Under the pieces are notes generated by a model. The model was given only the letters and a program-made list of their open reading frames with translations. It did no database searches and was not told where the DNA came from. From Parathalassolituus penaei (GTDB lineage: Bacteria > Pseudomonadota > Gammaproteobacteria > Pseudomonadales > Oceanobacteraceae), in assembly GCF_026626885.1 (NCBI RefSeq), contig NZ_JAPNOA010000005.1, positions 1 to 64,000 on the forward strand: DNA of 64,000 bases, read 5' to 3'. Positions 1 through 8,394 of the stretch are shown here, in pieces; within the stretch, counting starts at the first letter, position 1; each line of letters starts with the position of its first letter. Made by a program: the position numbers and the translations under genes.

Positions 1-59
1 TTGCATGTGTTAAGCCTGCCGCCAGCGTTCAATCTGAGCCATGATCAAACTCTTCAGTT
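1..59 (-). rRNA. rrs: 16S ribosomal RNA, 5' end only
   Basis: The reverse complement of the first 59 bases reads as the conserved 5' end of bacterial 16S rRNA, including the universal 27F primer region AGAGTTTGATCATGGCTCAG and the following conserved stretch through GGCGGCAGGC. The rest of the gene lies to the left of the window. The exact mature 5' end (about position 59) is placed by similarity to E. coli. Confidence 0.97.
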
Positions 60-368
60 CAAAGTGTTTCGAGTGAAAGAATTCACTCTAAATCTTGCTC
101 AGGAAAAAACTGACAATAAATGAATCATCGACAGAGTCTTACCTGATAATCTTATGACGCCAGATCATCCCGGTAAGCACCCACACGAATTACTTATGCA
201 GATTGTTAAAGAACTTCTGAATGTCGACTTCGTCGTTCATTTCAGCGCAATGCATTCTACAGCATCATTCTTCATTGTCAAGCGTTATTTTAAAATTTAT
301 TTTTAAAATCAACCACTTAGAAGACTGATCGAGCTTCGCCTTGCAGACTTGCTCAATCGAGGCGGCGA
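60..368 (-). other. rRNA operon leader region
   Basis: This is the transcribed leader between the rrn promoter and the mature 16S end, about 300 bases, AT-rich and free of genes. It contains a boxA-like element (201-213) and a perfect small hairpin close to the 16S end (71-88, arms GAGTGAA and TTCACTC, loop AGAA). Such leader structures usually take part in antitermination and RNase III processing of the 5' end. Confidence 0.8.
201..213 (-). promoter_or_regulatory. boxA antitermination element
   Basis: On the minus strand this reads TTCTTTAACAATC, close to the gammaproteobacterial rrn boxA consensus (TGCTCTTTAACAA). BoxA in the nascent leader RNA binds NusB/NusE and helps polymerase read through the rRNA operon. 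It lies about 140 bases before the 16S start, where a leader boxA is expected. Confidence 0.8.
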
Positions 369-396
369 ACTATACCGGGATTTTCGGCAGGGTCAA
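369..396 (-). promoter_or_regulatory. rrn promoter (sigma70)
   Basis: On the minus strand a -35 box TTGACC (391-396) and a -10 box TATAGT (369-374) are separated by 16 bases and followed by a GC-rich discriminator (TCGCCGCC), all typical of stringently controlled rRNA promoters. An A/T-rich stretch just upstream (about 397-425) fits an UP element and overlaps the last codons of msrQ. Confidence 0.85.
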
Positions 397-416
397 CCGT
401 ATTTTGCAAAATTATT

Positions 417-1022
417 TCAAAACGACTTTGGTCGTATCTGAGTGACCAAAAAACGCTCAAAAAGAAGAATAAACAGCATAGACGAGAACAGTACCGGTTC
501 CAGCCAGTTGGCGCGGATTTGCAGTAAATAATGAATCGCTACCAGAACCGCAACGACATACACCAACCGGTGCAGCTTTTTCCAACGCGAAGCAAGACGG
601 CGTTGCCAGTTACGGGTCGAGGTAACGGCCAACGGAATCAGCAACAACCAGCCAAAGGCACCGAGAAGCAGATACGGACGCTTGATGATTTCAGATGCAA
701 CGTCCTGCCACTGCCATTCCAGCAAAAATGCGCAATACGCGAGCAGATGCAAGGTTGTATAGAGAAAACACAAAAGCCCGAGCGTACGTCGATGCTGCAG
801 AAGCAGTCTTTGACGGCCACGACGCCATAGCGTCGTGGCCGTCAAAGACGCGATAAGACAGTACAGCCCCCATTCACCAGTGAAGTGCACAATCGCCTTG
901 CCGGGTTCAGGCCCGAGAATTTCCCAATCACCACTCTGAAGCTGCCAGATCTGAACCAGCAGCCAACCAAGAGGAATCAGTCCCAGTAACCAAGCAATAA
1001 CACCTGCACCTATCGCACGCAT
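417..1022 (-). CDS. msrQ: MsrQ, heme-binding membrane subunit of the MsrPQ system
   Basis: This 201-residue multi-pass membrane protein belongs to the ferric-reductase-like (YedZ/MsrQ) family. It has about five to six hydrophobic segments and conserved histidines, for example in the TTLHLLAY segment near residue 90 and in KLHRLVYV near 150, which are candidate heme b ligands. By family, it passes electrons from the inner membrane and quinol pool to MsrP, which repairs oxidised methionines in periplasmic proteins. The gene follows msrP by 34 bases on the same strand, so they form an operon. Its 3' end runs into the UP element of the rRNA promoter, leaving no room for a separate terminator. Confidence 0.93.
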   Translation of the reverse strand: MRAIGAGVIAWLLGLIPLGWLLVQIWQLQSGDWEILGPEPGKAIVHFTGEWGLYCLIASLTATTLWRRGRQRLLLQHRRTLGLLCFLYTTLHLLAYCAFLLEWQWQDVASEIIKRPYLLLGAFGWLLLIPLAVTSTRNWQRRLASRWKKLHRLVYVVAVLVAIHYLLQIRANWLEPVLFSSMLFILLFERFLVTQIRPKSF

Positions 1023-1056
1023 GAGGAGATCCTGCCAATAGCGATGAATAACCCGG

Positions 1057-2064
1057 TTAATACAGTCGGGTCAGATCCATTCCTGTGTATAACGACGCAA
1101 CTTCCTCGCCGTAACCGTTAAATGGCAGCGTCGGAATGCGGCTGTCTGAAAACAGTCCTGCCGGTAAACGGCGTTCTGAAGCCTGGCTCCAGCGTGGATG
1201 ATCAACTGCCGGGTTCACGTTCGCATAAAAGCCGTATTCACGAGGATCGGTCTGGTTCCAGGTGGTCATTGGCATCTCTTCAATGAAGTCGATCCCGACA
1301 ATCGATTTGATGCTTTTGAAACCGTATTTCCACGGCACAACCAGACGTAATGGCGCACCATTCTGATTGGGTAACACCTCGCCATACAGGCCCACAGCCA
1401 GAATGGTTAACGGGTGTGTCGCTTCATCCATGCGCAGGCCTTCACGATATGGCCACTCGATGGTTGAAAAACGGCTCTTCTGACCCGGCATTTGTGTCGA
1501 ATCTTCGAGTGTACGGAAGCTGACATATCGGGCTGACGACAACGGACGCGCCTGACGGATCAGATCAGCCAACGGAAAACCGATCCAAGGAATCACCATG
1601 GACCAGGCTTCGACACAGCGCAGGCGATAGATACGCTCCTCGAGCTCTACACCAGCCAGAATATCTTCGAGGGTTCTGGTTCCAGGTTTTTCACACAAAC
1701 CACCAATTGTCACCGACCACGGGTCGGTCTTGAGGGTATGCGCGTTGGCTGCCGGATCCGTCTTGTCGTAGCCAAACTCGTAGAAATTGTTGTAACCGGT
1801 GATAGCACCCCATGGAGCCGGCTTGTCGGTCTTGCCGTACTGGCTGTCATGAGCCTTGAGAATTTGCTGTTGTAACCATATTGGTCCAGCAGACACTTCC
1901 GGTGGAGTACGAGGGCGCTGCAGAGCAAACGCAGAGGAAGGAGCAAGAGCAGCCAATGCCAGTGCACCGGCTTCCGCCATAAATTGGCGACGATTCAGAT
2001 ATGCCCCTTGCGGGGTGATCTCGGACGGCAGTACATCGGATCGTTTACGTGTGCGAATCAGCAT
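1057..2064 (-). CDS. msrP: MsrP, periplasmic methionine sulfoxide reductase catalytic subunit
   Basis: The 335-residue protein has a twin-arginine signal (NRRQFM at residues 24-29, followed by a hydrophobic stretch ending near AFA), so it is exported folded with its cofactor. The sulfite-oxidase-type molybdopterin domain includes Cys150 in RLRCVEAW, the expected molybdenum ligand of the YedY/MsrP family. It reduces protein-bound methionine sulfoxide in the periplasm with electrons from MsrQ. The start ATG is preceded by GGAGAAATCGT, a good ribosome binding site. Length and order (msrP then msrQ) match E. coli. Confidence 0.95.
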   Translation of the reverse strand: MLIRTRKRSDVLPSEITPQGAYLNRRQFMAEAGALALAALAPSSAFALQRPRTPPEVSAGPIWLQQQILKAHDSQYGKTDKPAPWGAITGYNNFYEFGYDKTDPAANAHTLKTDPWSVTIGGLCEKPGTRTLEDILAGVELEERIYRLRCVEAWSMVIPWIGFPLADLIRQARPLSSARYVSFRTLEDSTQMPGQKSRFSTIEWPYREGLRMDEATHPLTILAVGLYGEVLPNQNGAPLRLVVPWKYGFKSIKSIVGIDFIEEMPMTTWNQTDPREYGFYANVNPAVDHPRWSQASERRLPAGLFSDSRIPTLPFNGYGEEVASLYTGMDLTRLY

Positions 2065-2133
2065 ACGATTTCTCCAGCACGATCGGGTCAGGAAGGATAT
2101 AGACCACTACCGTCCGCGAGGTTCACCCCGTCA

Positions 2134-2910
2134 TCAAGCCTGACGACGGGATTTGCGCATACGGCGCGAAATGTAGAGCGCAGGGCCAGACAGTGCATAT
2201 CCGAAGAAAATGGACAGCAGCACCTTGGCAGGGTCGAGGAATACCACAACAAACACTAGCACGATCACCAGCAGTGCGACAAACGGCACCTTGCCACGCA
2301 GATCGAGCCCTTTGAAGCTGTGATACTTGAGATTGCTAACCATCAGCAGACCCGCGACAGGTACCAGGAACGCCATCAACCAGCGAACGTCTTCGCCACT
2401 TACACCCATCTCACTGAAAGCCCATACAGTCCCCGCCACCAGAGCAGCAGCAGATGGGCTGGCCAAACCGGTAAAGAAGTTCTTGTCGGCAACAGCCAGC
2501 TGGGTGTTAAAACGCGCAAGACGCAGTGCAGCAGCAGCGGCATACACAAATGCAGCCATCCAGCCCAGCTTGCCGAGATCCTGCAGTGACCAGGTAAATG
2601 CCACCAGAGCCGGTGCCATACCAAAGGACACCATGTCAGAGAGGCTGTCGTACTCCGCACCAAAGGCACTCTGGGTATTGGTCATACGAGCCACACGCCC
2701 ATCCAGACCATCCAGAACCATGGCGATAAAAATCGCAATCGCCGCCTTGTCGAAGAAACCGTTCATGGCGCTGATAATGGCGTAGAAACCAGAGAACAGC
2801 GCTGCGGTGGTAAACAGATTAGGAAGCAGGTAAATCCCCCGTCGACTGGCACGAACCGGAGCAGCTTCAGCAGTCTTGCAAGCATCAGGGGTTTGATCAT
2901 CTGTCATCAT
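2134..2910 (-). CDS. pssA: CDP-diacylglycerol-serine O-phosphatidyltransferase
   Basis: The 258-residue integral membrane protein carries the CDP-alcohol phosphatidyltransferase signature D-G-x2-A-R-x8-G-x3-D-x3-D near residues 70-95 (DGRVAR, then FGAEYDSLSDM). It condenses CDP-diacylglycerol with L-serine to make phosphatidylserine, the precursor of phosphatidylethanolamine. Several hydrophobic helices follow and the C terminus is basic. This is the membrane-embedded type, not the peripheral phospholipase D-like PssA of E. coli. In many pseudomonads and relatives pssA sits close to ilvC, as here. Either of two adjacent ATG codons could be the start. Confidence 0.92.
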   Translation of the reverse strand: MMTDDQTPDACKTAEAAPVRASRRGIYLLPNLFTTAALFSGFYAIISAMNGFFDKAAIAIFIAMVLDGLDGRVARMTNTQSAFGAEYDSLSDMVSFGMAPALVAFTWSLQDLGKLGWMAAFVYAAAAALRLARFNTQLAVADKNFFTGLASPSAAALVAGTVWAFSEMGVSGEDVRWLMAFLVPVAGLLMVSNLKYHSFKGLDLRGKVPFVALLVIVLVFVVVFLDPAKVLLSIFFGYALSGPALYISRRMRKSRRQA

Positions 2911-2953
2911 TAGCCGAAATATCCCGATATTGGCACAAGGCCCGCATTATGCG

Positions 2954-3832
2954 TCATCCGGCGATGGCTGTCTTCCATAACGCCTGAATCAGAGGTTCCT
3001 CCAGTCTTGAGCTCTGGGCACAGACACCAATCAGAAACGGTTCCAGCTCTGGCTGAACCGACAGGACACGCACACGGCCAGATACCGGACTATTACGTAA
3101 AACCAGCTCAGGCACGACACCAACCCCCACCCCCAGAGCCACCATACTGACGATGGCTTCATTCCCCGCCACTTCAGCATCTATATGAGGGATCAAGCCC
3201 TTGGCACTGAACCACTGATTCACGCGCAGACGAGCAAGGCCACTGGCAGACAACACCATAGGCACCCTACTCCAGTCGGGATTGACCCGATCCAGTTGCG
3301 GAACCGACGCCATATTCCGCGGAGCAATAAAGAGTAATGGACTCGACGTCAGCGCCCGAAACGTTAACCCTGCCTCCAGCTGCTCTGGCCGTGCAGCCAC
3401 CACAATGTCAGCATCAGCGCTCAGCACCTTGGGGATCGACTCGGCGGCATCACCGGTCTGGATACGCAAATCCACTAACGGATAACGCTCACGAAAACGA
3501 GTAAGAAGGTCCGGCAGGATGCTGATACTGGCCGTCACCGAACAATACAGGGACAGACTTCCATGCAAATCACTGACACGGGTATTCACCTCATTACGGA
3601 ACGTATCCCACGACACCAGTGTCTGTTCTGCGTGCCGACGAAAACGCTCACCGGCAGAGGTCAGAACCAGCGGGGTACTGTCACGATTCACCAGAACCGT
3701 CCCCGCTTCCTCTTCCATACGCGCCAGTCGTCGGCTCAGGGTCGAAGGGCTCATATGTAACTGCTCCGCTGCCCTTCCCAGATGAAGGGTTGAGCAAAGC
3801 GTGAGGAATGCTTGCAAGTCTCTGTATTCCAA
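2954..3832 (-). CDS. ilvY: IlvY, LysR-family regulator of ilvC
   Basis: The 292-residue LysR-type regulator has an N-terminal winged helix-turn-helix (residues 1-60, with HMSPSTLSRRLARMEEE typical of IlvY) and a periplasmic-binding-like effector domain (about 90-290). IlvY senses acetohydroxy acids, the ilvC substrates, and activates the divergent ilvC gene. Divergent placement next to ilvC and two TTGC-N7-GCAA palindromes between them support the call. The start is a TTG codon preceded by GGAG nine bases upstream; no ATG gives the conserved N terminus. Confidence 0.9.
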   Translation of the reverse strand: MEYRDLQAFLTLCSTLHLGRAAEQLHMSPSTLSRRLARMEEEAGTVLVNRDSTPLVLTSAGERFRRHAEQTLVSWDTFRNEVNTRVSDLHGSLSLYCSVTASISILPDLLTRFRERYPLVDLRIQTGDAAESIPKVLSADADIVVAARPEQLEAGLTFRALTSSPLLFIAPRNMASVPQLDRVNPDWSRVPMVLSASGLARLRVNQWFSAKGLIPHIDAEVAGNEAIVSMVALGVGVGVVPELVLRNSPVSGRVRVLSVQPELEPFLIGVCAQSSRLEEPLIQALWKTAIAG

Positions 3833-3880
3833 GACTTTTTACTCCGACACCAGAATTCACGTTGTAACGCTGCAGTGCTA

Positions 3881-3926
3881 TTGCAGCAAATGCAACGCCA
3901 CCGCGCAAATATTGCATTTTACGCAA
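3881..3926. promoter_or_regulatory. Tandem IlvY operators in the ilvY-ilvC intergenic region
   Basis: Two 15-base palindromes TTGCAGCAAATGCAA (3881-3895) and TTGCATTTTACGCAA (3912-3926) share the TTGC-N7-GCAA form and so fit the T-N11-A rule for LysR-type sites. Their centres are 31 bases apart, about three helical turns, so they lie on the same face of the DNA. E. coli IlvY also binds tandem operators in this interval. The assignment to IlvY is inference from position. Confidence 0.7.
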
Positions 3927-3990
3927 CAGCAAAGTTGCCATACCATGCGGTGGTTTTTTACTCCATCCACACCAGAATGAGGAAAAGAAG

Positions 3991-5481
3991 ATGGGTGCCA
4001 ATTACTTCAACACGCTGAACCTGCGTGAAAAGCTGGATCAGCTGGGCCGTTGCCGCTTCATGGATCGCAGCGAATTCGCTTCCGAGTGCGATTATCTGAA
4101 AGGCAAGAAGATCGTCATCATCGGCTGTGGCGCCCAGGGTCTGAACCAGGGTCTGAACATGCGCGATTCTGGTCTGGACGTTTCCTACACCCTGCGTGCA
4201 GAAGCGATTGCTGAAAAGCGTCAGTCCTGGAAAAACGCTACTTCTAACGGTTTCCCTGTTGGCACCTACGAAGAACTGATTCCACAGGCTGACCTGCTGA
4301 TCAACCTGACTCCTGACAAGCAACACTCTGCTGTTGTTGGCGCCGTTATGCCTCTGATGAAGCAAGGCGCTGCGCTGGGTTACTCCCACGGCTTCAACAT
4401 CGTTGAAGAAGGTATGCAGGTTCGTAAGGACCTGACCGTAGTAATGGTTGCTCCAAAGAGCCCAGGTTCTGAAGTACGTGAAGAATACAAGCGTGGTTTC
4501 GGCGTTCCTACCCTGATCGCTGTTCACCCTGAAAACGATCCAAATGGCGACGGTATCGAAATCGCCAAAGCATGGGCTGCCGGTACTGGCGGTCACCGCG
4601 CGGGCGTTCTGGAATCTTCTTTCGTTGCTGAAGTGAAGTCCGACCTGATGGGCGAACAGACCATTCTGTGCGGCATGCTGCAGACTGGCGCCATCCTGGG
4701 CTTTGAAAAGATGGTTGAAGACGGTATCGACGAAGGTTACGCCGCCAAACTGATCCAGTTCGGCTGGGAAACCGTTACCGAAGCTCTGAAATACGGCGGC
4801 ATCACCAACATGATGGACCGTCTGAGCAACCCTGCCAAAATCGAAGCTTTCGATATGGCTGAAGACCTGAAAGAACTGATGCGTCCACTGTTCCGCAAAC
4901 ACCAGGACGACATCATGACTGGTCACTTCTCCAGCACCATGATGGAAGACTGGGCTGCTGGCGATGCCAACCTGCTGAAATGGCGTGAAGAAACCGCTGA
5001 AACCGGTTTCGAAAAAGCACCAGCTTCTGACGTTGTGATCGACGAACAGGAATACTTCGATAAGGGCATCATGCTGGTTGCCATGGTTAAAGCGGGTGTA
5101 GAACTGGCTTTCGAAACCATGGTTGAGTCTGGCATCGTTGAAGAGTCTGCTTACTACGAGTCTCTGCACGAAACCCCACTGATCGCCAACACCATCGCTC
5201 GTCGCAAACTGTACGAGATGAACGTTGTGATCTCCGACACCGCTGAATACGGCAACTACCTGTTCTCCCACGCTGCAGTTCCACTGCTGCGCGAGAAGTT
5301 CATGCCACACATCAGCACTGACGTGATCGGTAAAGGTCTGAACGTGAAGTCCAACTCTGTGGACAACAAGCGTCTGATCGAAGTGAACGACGCCATCCGC
5401 AACCACCCTGTTGAGTGGGTTGGTCAGGAACTGCGTGGTTACATGCAAGACATGAAACGTATCGTGGAAGCTTCCAACTGA
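3991..5481 (+). CDS. ilvC: Ketol-acid reductoisomerase (class II)
   Basis: This 496-residue enzyme is the long, E. coli-type (class II) acetohydroxy acid isomeroreductase, with a duplicated C-terminal knotted domain. The NADPH-binding Rossmann motif IIGCGAQG lies near residue 40. It converts 2-acetolactate or 2-aceto-2-hydroxybutyrate into dihydroxy acids, the second common step of valine and isoleucine synthesis. The start follows GAGGAAAAGAAG. Codon choice is strongly biased, as for a highly expressed gene. It is monocistronic, with a terminator directly downstream, and is expected to be activated by IlvY. Confidence 0.98.
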   Translation: MGANYFNTLNLREKLDQLGRCRFMDRSEFASECDYLKGKKIVIIGCGAQGLNQGLNMRDSGLDVSYTLRAEAIAEKRQSWKNATSNGFPVGTYEELIPQADLLINLTPDKQHSAVVGAVMPLMKQGAALGYSHGFNIVEEGMQVRKDLTVVMVAPKSPGSEVREEYKRGFGVPTLIAVHPENDPNGDGIEIAKAWAAGTGGHRAGVLESSFVAEVKSDLMGEQTILCGMLQTGAILGFEKMVEDGIDEGYAAKLIQFGWETVTEALKYGGITNMMDRLSNPAKIEAFDMAEDLKELMRPLFRKHQDDIMTGHFSSTMMEDWAAGDANLLKWREETAETGFEKAPASDVVIDEQEYFDKGIMLVAMVKAGVELAFETMVESGIVEESAYYESLHETPLIANTIARRKLYEMNVVISDTAEYGNYLFSHAAVPLLREKFMPHISTDVIGKGLNVKSNSVDNKRLIEVNDAIRNHPVEWVGQELRGYMQDMKRIVEASN

Positions 5482-5504
5482 TACGTTTTCAGCTTGAAAC
5501 GCTT

Positions 5505-5532
5505 AAAAAACCCGGCTGATGCCGGGTTTTTT
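5505..5532 (+). terminator. Rho-independent terminator of ilvC
   Basis: A short GC-rich hairpin (arms CCCGGC and GCCGGG, loop TGAT) is flanked by six A residues on the left and six T residues on the right, 24 bases after the ilvC stop. The A/T flanks let it work in both directions. Confidence 0.9.
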
Positions 5533-5583
5533 ATTGGGATATATTCGCCAGATTATCCACGCATTGGCATACACAGAAGAATA

Positions 5584-5844
5584 TCAGGGATTTACCGGCG
5601 CCACGGCTTGCAGCCATTCCAGGCAAGTCGATACATCAAACGGCCAATCCAGCTCTGCACCGGACTGATCATGCCGTAACACCGGAATTCGAACGCCATA
5701 ACGTTCAATATCGACCTCACTTTCACCAATATCTTCAAGATAAACCGACAGGTCAGTTCGGTAAACCGAACACTGGATCAGCACCTGCTGAGCCAGTTCA
5801 CACAAATGACACCCCTCGGTACCGAGCAGGGTTAACTCCAGCAT
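5584..5844 (-). CDS. Small glutaredoxin-family protein
   Basis: This 86-residue protein fits the compact glutaredoxin-like DUF836 family. It starts with the beta-strand LELTLLGT and a redox motif C12-H-L-C15 at the end of the first strand, and has a cis-proline motif IPVL near residue 54. It probably acts in cytosolic thiol-disulfide exchange, but its substrate cannot be told from sequence. AGGAGAAGGTA precedes the ATG start. It is convergent with ilvC and probably shares its terminator region. Confidence 0.8.
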   Translation of the reverse strand: MLELTLLGTEGCHLCELAQQVLIQCSVYRTDLSVYLEDIGESEVDIERYGVRIPVLRHDQSGAELDWPFDVSTCLEWLQAVAPVNP

Positions 5845-6189
5845 TACCTTCTCCTGAATATATCGTCATGCGCCTGAAATAATCTCATTAACTGACCTAT
5901 CTGCAGACAAGTTTTTCAACAGCTGGCACATTCGCAGGCGATGCCTTCATATACGTTCGGAACAGTTGACCGAACCAGCCAGTCACATGAGATTGTCTTT
6001 TTAAGGTGATCACTATCCGGCCAGTTGCTGAAATACCGCTCGTCAGCCCCAAAGCACAAGTTGATAAGCACCTCATTATAATTTATAAGCATATGCAACA
6101 TTCATTCTATACCCATTAAATCCGGGTATCCGTCATATCCCTGCATCTTTCGGATACAGGGCGGATAACGAAAACTACGAGTCTGACGA
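5845..6189. other. Intergenic region with no supported gene
   Basis: No credible coding sequence is seen in these 345 bases. The part before the AraC-type gene is AT-rich and holds a TATAAT hexamer at 6077-6082 that could be a -10 box, but no convincing -35 box is spaced correctly. Confidence 0.5.
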
Positions 6190-7218
6190 ATGAGCCCCGA
6201 GCAAGGGTACCTGGCAGCCCATGTCATCAAACCGTTGGCGGTCACGCTGGCACACGTGGACGAGGATGCCAACCGCCTGCAAATACGCAACAGCACTCGC
6301 CAACTGGGTGAAGCTCCGGTATTGCTGCCGGCCGAGCAAGCCGACGAGCTGTTAAAGCGCTGGATGGCACTGAGTGATCCGGCTGCTTGCGTCATGGCCG
6401 CTCGCCGCTTCGACCCGGCGCAAAGTGCAGCACTGCATCATCTGGTGTTGTGCAGCAACAGTCTGCGCGAAGGCTTGTACTATCTGGAGAAATTCTCCGG
6501 CCTGTTGTCCGAGCAAATGTCGGTACAGGTCATGCGCCACCGCTCGGGTATGATCCGGGTGCGCATTTCATTACGCCAGAATATCAGGAGCAATACCGAT
6601 CGTTGGCGCATGGAATTGCTACTCAGCACACTGGTGAGCTGGCTCTGCCAGCTGTGTGGTCCACAACTGAAAATCGAACACCTGTATCTACCATGGGAAG
6701 AACAACCATACGGGAGCTTATATGCACAGCGTTGGAATACTTCAGTCAGTTTTGATAATGAACACTGTGTGATGGAGTTCCAACCCAAAAGTCTCGACAT
6801 GGGTTTGCATCAGACTAATCCGAATATCACCATGCTGTTACGTAGGGAAGTGGAAACCCATTTCCGCAAACTGGTACGCAGCGGAGCCCTCGCAGATCAC
6901 ATCGCCAGTGCATTTTCCACCGGAGTTCTGGCACTGTCAGCCGACCAGAAGGAAGTCGCTGAACACTTTCATATCAGCCCAAGAACGCTCAATCGTTATC
7001 TGCAGAAAGACAATACATCGCTAAAGCAGTTGATTACCGAAGCGCGCATCCATATGGCTCGTGATCTGTTGATGAATACTCGCCTGGGTATCGATGAGAT
7101 AGCCCAGCGTCTGGGCCTGTCAGGTCGCCGGGCTCTGGACCGGATTTTTACCCGCTCCGAAAACATCAGCCCGGCGCGTTACCGCGACCAATCCTGCTTC
7201 CAGTCCGAGACCGAATAA
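6190..7218 (+). CDS. AraC-family transcriptional regulator
   Basis: The 342-residue protein has an N-terminal ligand-binding region of the arabinose-binding/OruR-like type (about residues 20-200) and a C-terminal double helix-turn-helix (about 250-338). The second HTH includes DEIAQRLGLSGRRALDRIF and ends in the conserved PARYR. It probably activates a catabolic or stress gene in response to a small molecule, but no adjacent target operon is evident and the effector is unknown. The neighbour on the right is convergent. Confidence 0.85.
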   Translation: MSPEQGYLAAHVIKPLAVTLAHVDEDANRLQIRNSTRQLGEAPVLLPAEQADELLKRWMALSDPAACVMAARRFDPAQSAALHHLVLCSNSLREGLYYLEKFSGLLSEQMSVQVMRHRSGMIRVRISLRQNIRSNTDRWRMELLLSTLVSWLCQLCGPQLKIEHLYLPWEEQPYGSLYAQRWNTSVSFDNEHCVMEFQPKSLDMGLHQTNPNITMLLRREVETHFRKLVRSGALADHIASAFSTGVLALSADQKEVAEHFHISPRTLNRYLQKDNTSLKQLITEARIHMARDLLMNTRLGIDEIAQRLGLSGRRALDRIFTRSENISPARYRDQSCFQSETE

Positions 7219-7233
7219 GCCTGAGCGTTACGC

Positions 7234-7785
7234 TCATGCCAGTCCCATCAACCGCACACGCTGAATGGTAGCAACCGATACCAGGTCGGTAATACGTCCA
7301 TCCATGGTCATATCAAACGCTTCCTGAAATGGTAAGCGACGGATTTCCAGAACTTCGGTGTCATCAAACTCGGTTTCACCTTCCGTCAACCCAGTTGCCA
7401 AAAACACAAAAGCCTGTTCATCGGTAATGCAGTTACTGACACAGAAACGTCCGAGTGGTATCAACGCTGAAGCCAGCAAACCGGTTTCTTCACGCAACTC
7501 TCGCAGCGCCGACTCTTCCGGAGACTCGTCCATCGGCCCACCGCCCATTGGCACTTCCCAATGATATTCATCAAAAGGGAAACGATGTTGGCCAATCAGC
7601 CAGACATCACCGTTATCTGCCAGCGGCAACACGGCAATAGCACGATTCTGGAAGGACACCACACCGTAGATACCCGGCAAACCATTCGGCTTGAGTACCT
7701 GGAATTCATTCACACGAATCCAGGGATTGGTATAGATTTCTTCTGAGGAAGTTATGGTGAAAGGACCGCGTTTTACGTGGCTCAT
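7234..7785 (-). CDS. Nudix hydrolase, ADP-ribose pyrophosphatase type
   Basis: The 183-residue protein contains a perfect Nudix box (G-x5-E-x7-R-E-L-x-E-E-x-G-L) in the segment starting GGGPMDES near residue 84. The fold resembles NudF/ADP-ribose pyrophosphatases, which hydrolyse ADP-ribose or related nucleoside diphosphate sugars to AMP and a sugar phosphate in the cytosol. The exact substrate is not decidable. An AGGGATTTTCGACC stretch precedes the ATG. Confidence 0.88.
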   Translation of the reverse strand: MSHVKRGPFTITSSEEIYTNPWIRVNEFQVLKPNGLPGIYGVVSFQNRAIAVLPLADNGDVWLIGQHRFPFDEYHWEVPMGGGPMDESPEESALRELREETGLLASALIPLGRFCVSNCITDEQAFVFLATGLTEGETEFDDTEVLEIRRLPFQEAFDMTMDGRITDLVSVATIQRVRLMGLA

Positions 7786-7803
7786 GGTCGAAAATCCCTG
7801 ACA

Positions 7804-8394
7804 TCAGTTTCTGGGTAATTTCCCGAACAGTGCCATAGCCATCAGCCAGATACCACCGGCAATTACGCCGAACAGATGCGCTCTGGTTTCAACCCGACCG
7901 CCGATCACATCCATCAGCGCCTGATCGTTATAAAACGGGGTTTGCTCCCACAACACCTTGCCAACAATCACCAGCAACAACAGCCACGCAGGCCAGCCGC
8001 GATACAAGGGCATCAGGAATGGCACCACCAGCAACATTCCGTGTAACACACCAGAAAGGCCAACATACCGCTGCAGATCCGGTGCAAACCAGTACAACCC
8101 ACCACCAACACCCAAAGCACACCAGGCGAACAGCCATACCAGCAGTTTCTCGGAAAGGTCATGGCGAATGATAAAACCGAGAAACGCCAGCCCGGCGGCA
8201 TTTCCCAGTACATGGGTTAACGACAGATGAACAAAATGGCCACTGAACAAACGCCATATCTGGCCCTGATCAATCGCCTGACGATTAAACTCCAGCCATT
8301 CTCCCAGGCCCGGAATCAGCAATAGCAGCATCAGGGCAAAAGCACCGAACTCAAGCCGATAATCATGCAAACGCAAATCCAATGCCGAAGGCAT
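7804..8394 (-). CDS. rrtA: Rhombosortase, rhomboid-family intramembrane serine protease
   Basis: This 196-residue, six-helix membrane protein has the rhomboid catalytic layout: an HVLGN motif in an early helix (His61, Asn65), GLSGVLHG with Ser114 as the likely nucleophile, and His173 in AHLFGVIAG as its partner. Rhombosortases cleave proteins ending in the GlyGly-CTERM tripartite signal. The upstream gene, sharing one base with it (TGATG), encodes exactly such a protein, so this is a dedicated protease-substrate pair. I chose the ATG at 8394 over the TTG one codon earlier because of this coupling. Its own length matches the small rhombosortase subfamily. Confidence 0.9.
   Translation of the reverse strand: MPSALDLRLHDYRLEFGAFALMLLLLIPGLGEWLEFNRQAIDQGQIWRLFSGHFVHLSLTHVLGNAAGLAFLGFIIRHDLSEKLLVWLFAWCALGVGGGLYWFAPDLQRYVGLSGVLHGMLLVVPFLMPLYRGWPAWLLLLVIVGKVLWEQTPFYNDQALMDVIGGRVETRAHLFGVIAGGIWLMAMALFGKLPRN

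Noticed and set aside
3958-5448. 496-codon frame antisense to ilvC
   Set aside because: It mirrors the codon-biased ilvC gene, its peptide is rich in His, Gln, Phe and Val without any family pattern, and ilvC is certain.
5916-6101. 61-codon frame on the minus strand between the glutaredoxin-like and AraC-type genes
   Set aside because: Poor start context, no domain, and it lies in an AT-rich promoter-like region.
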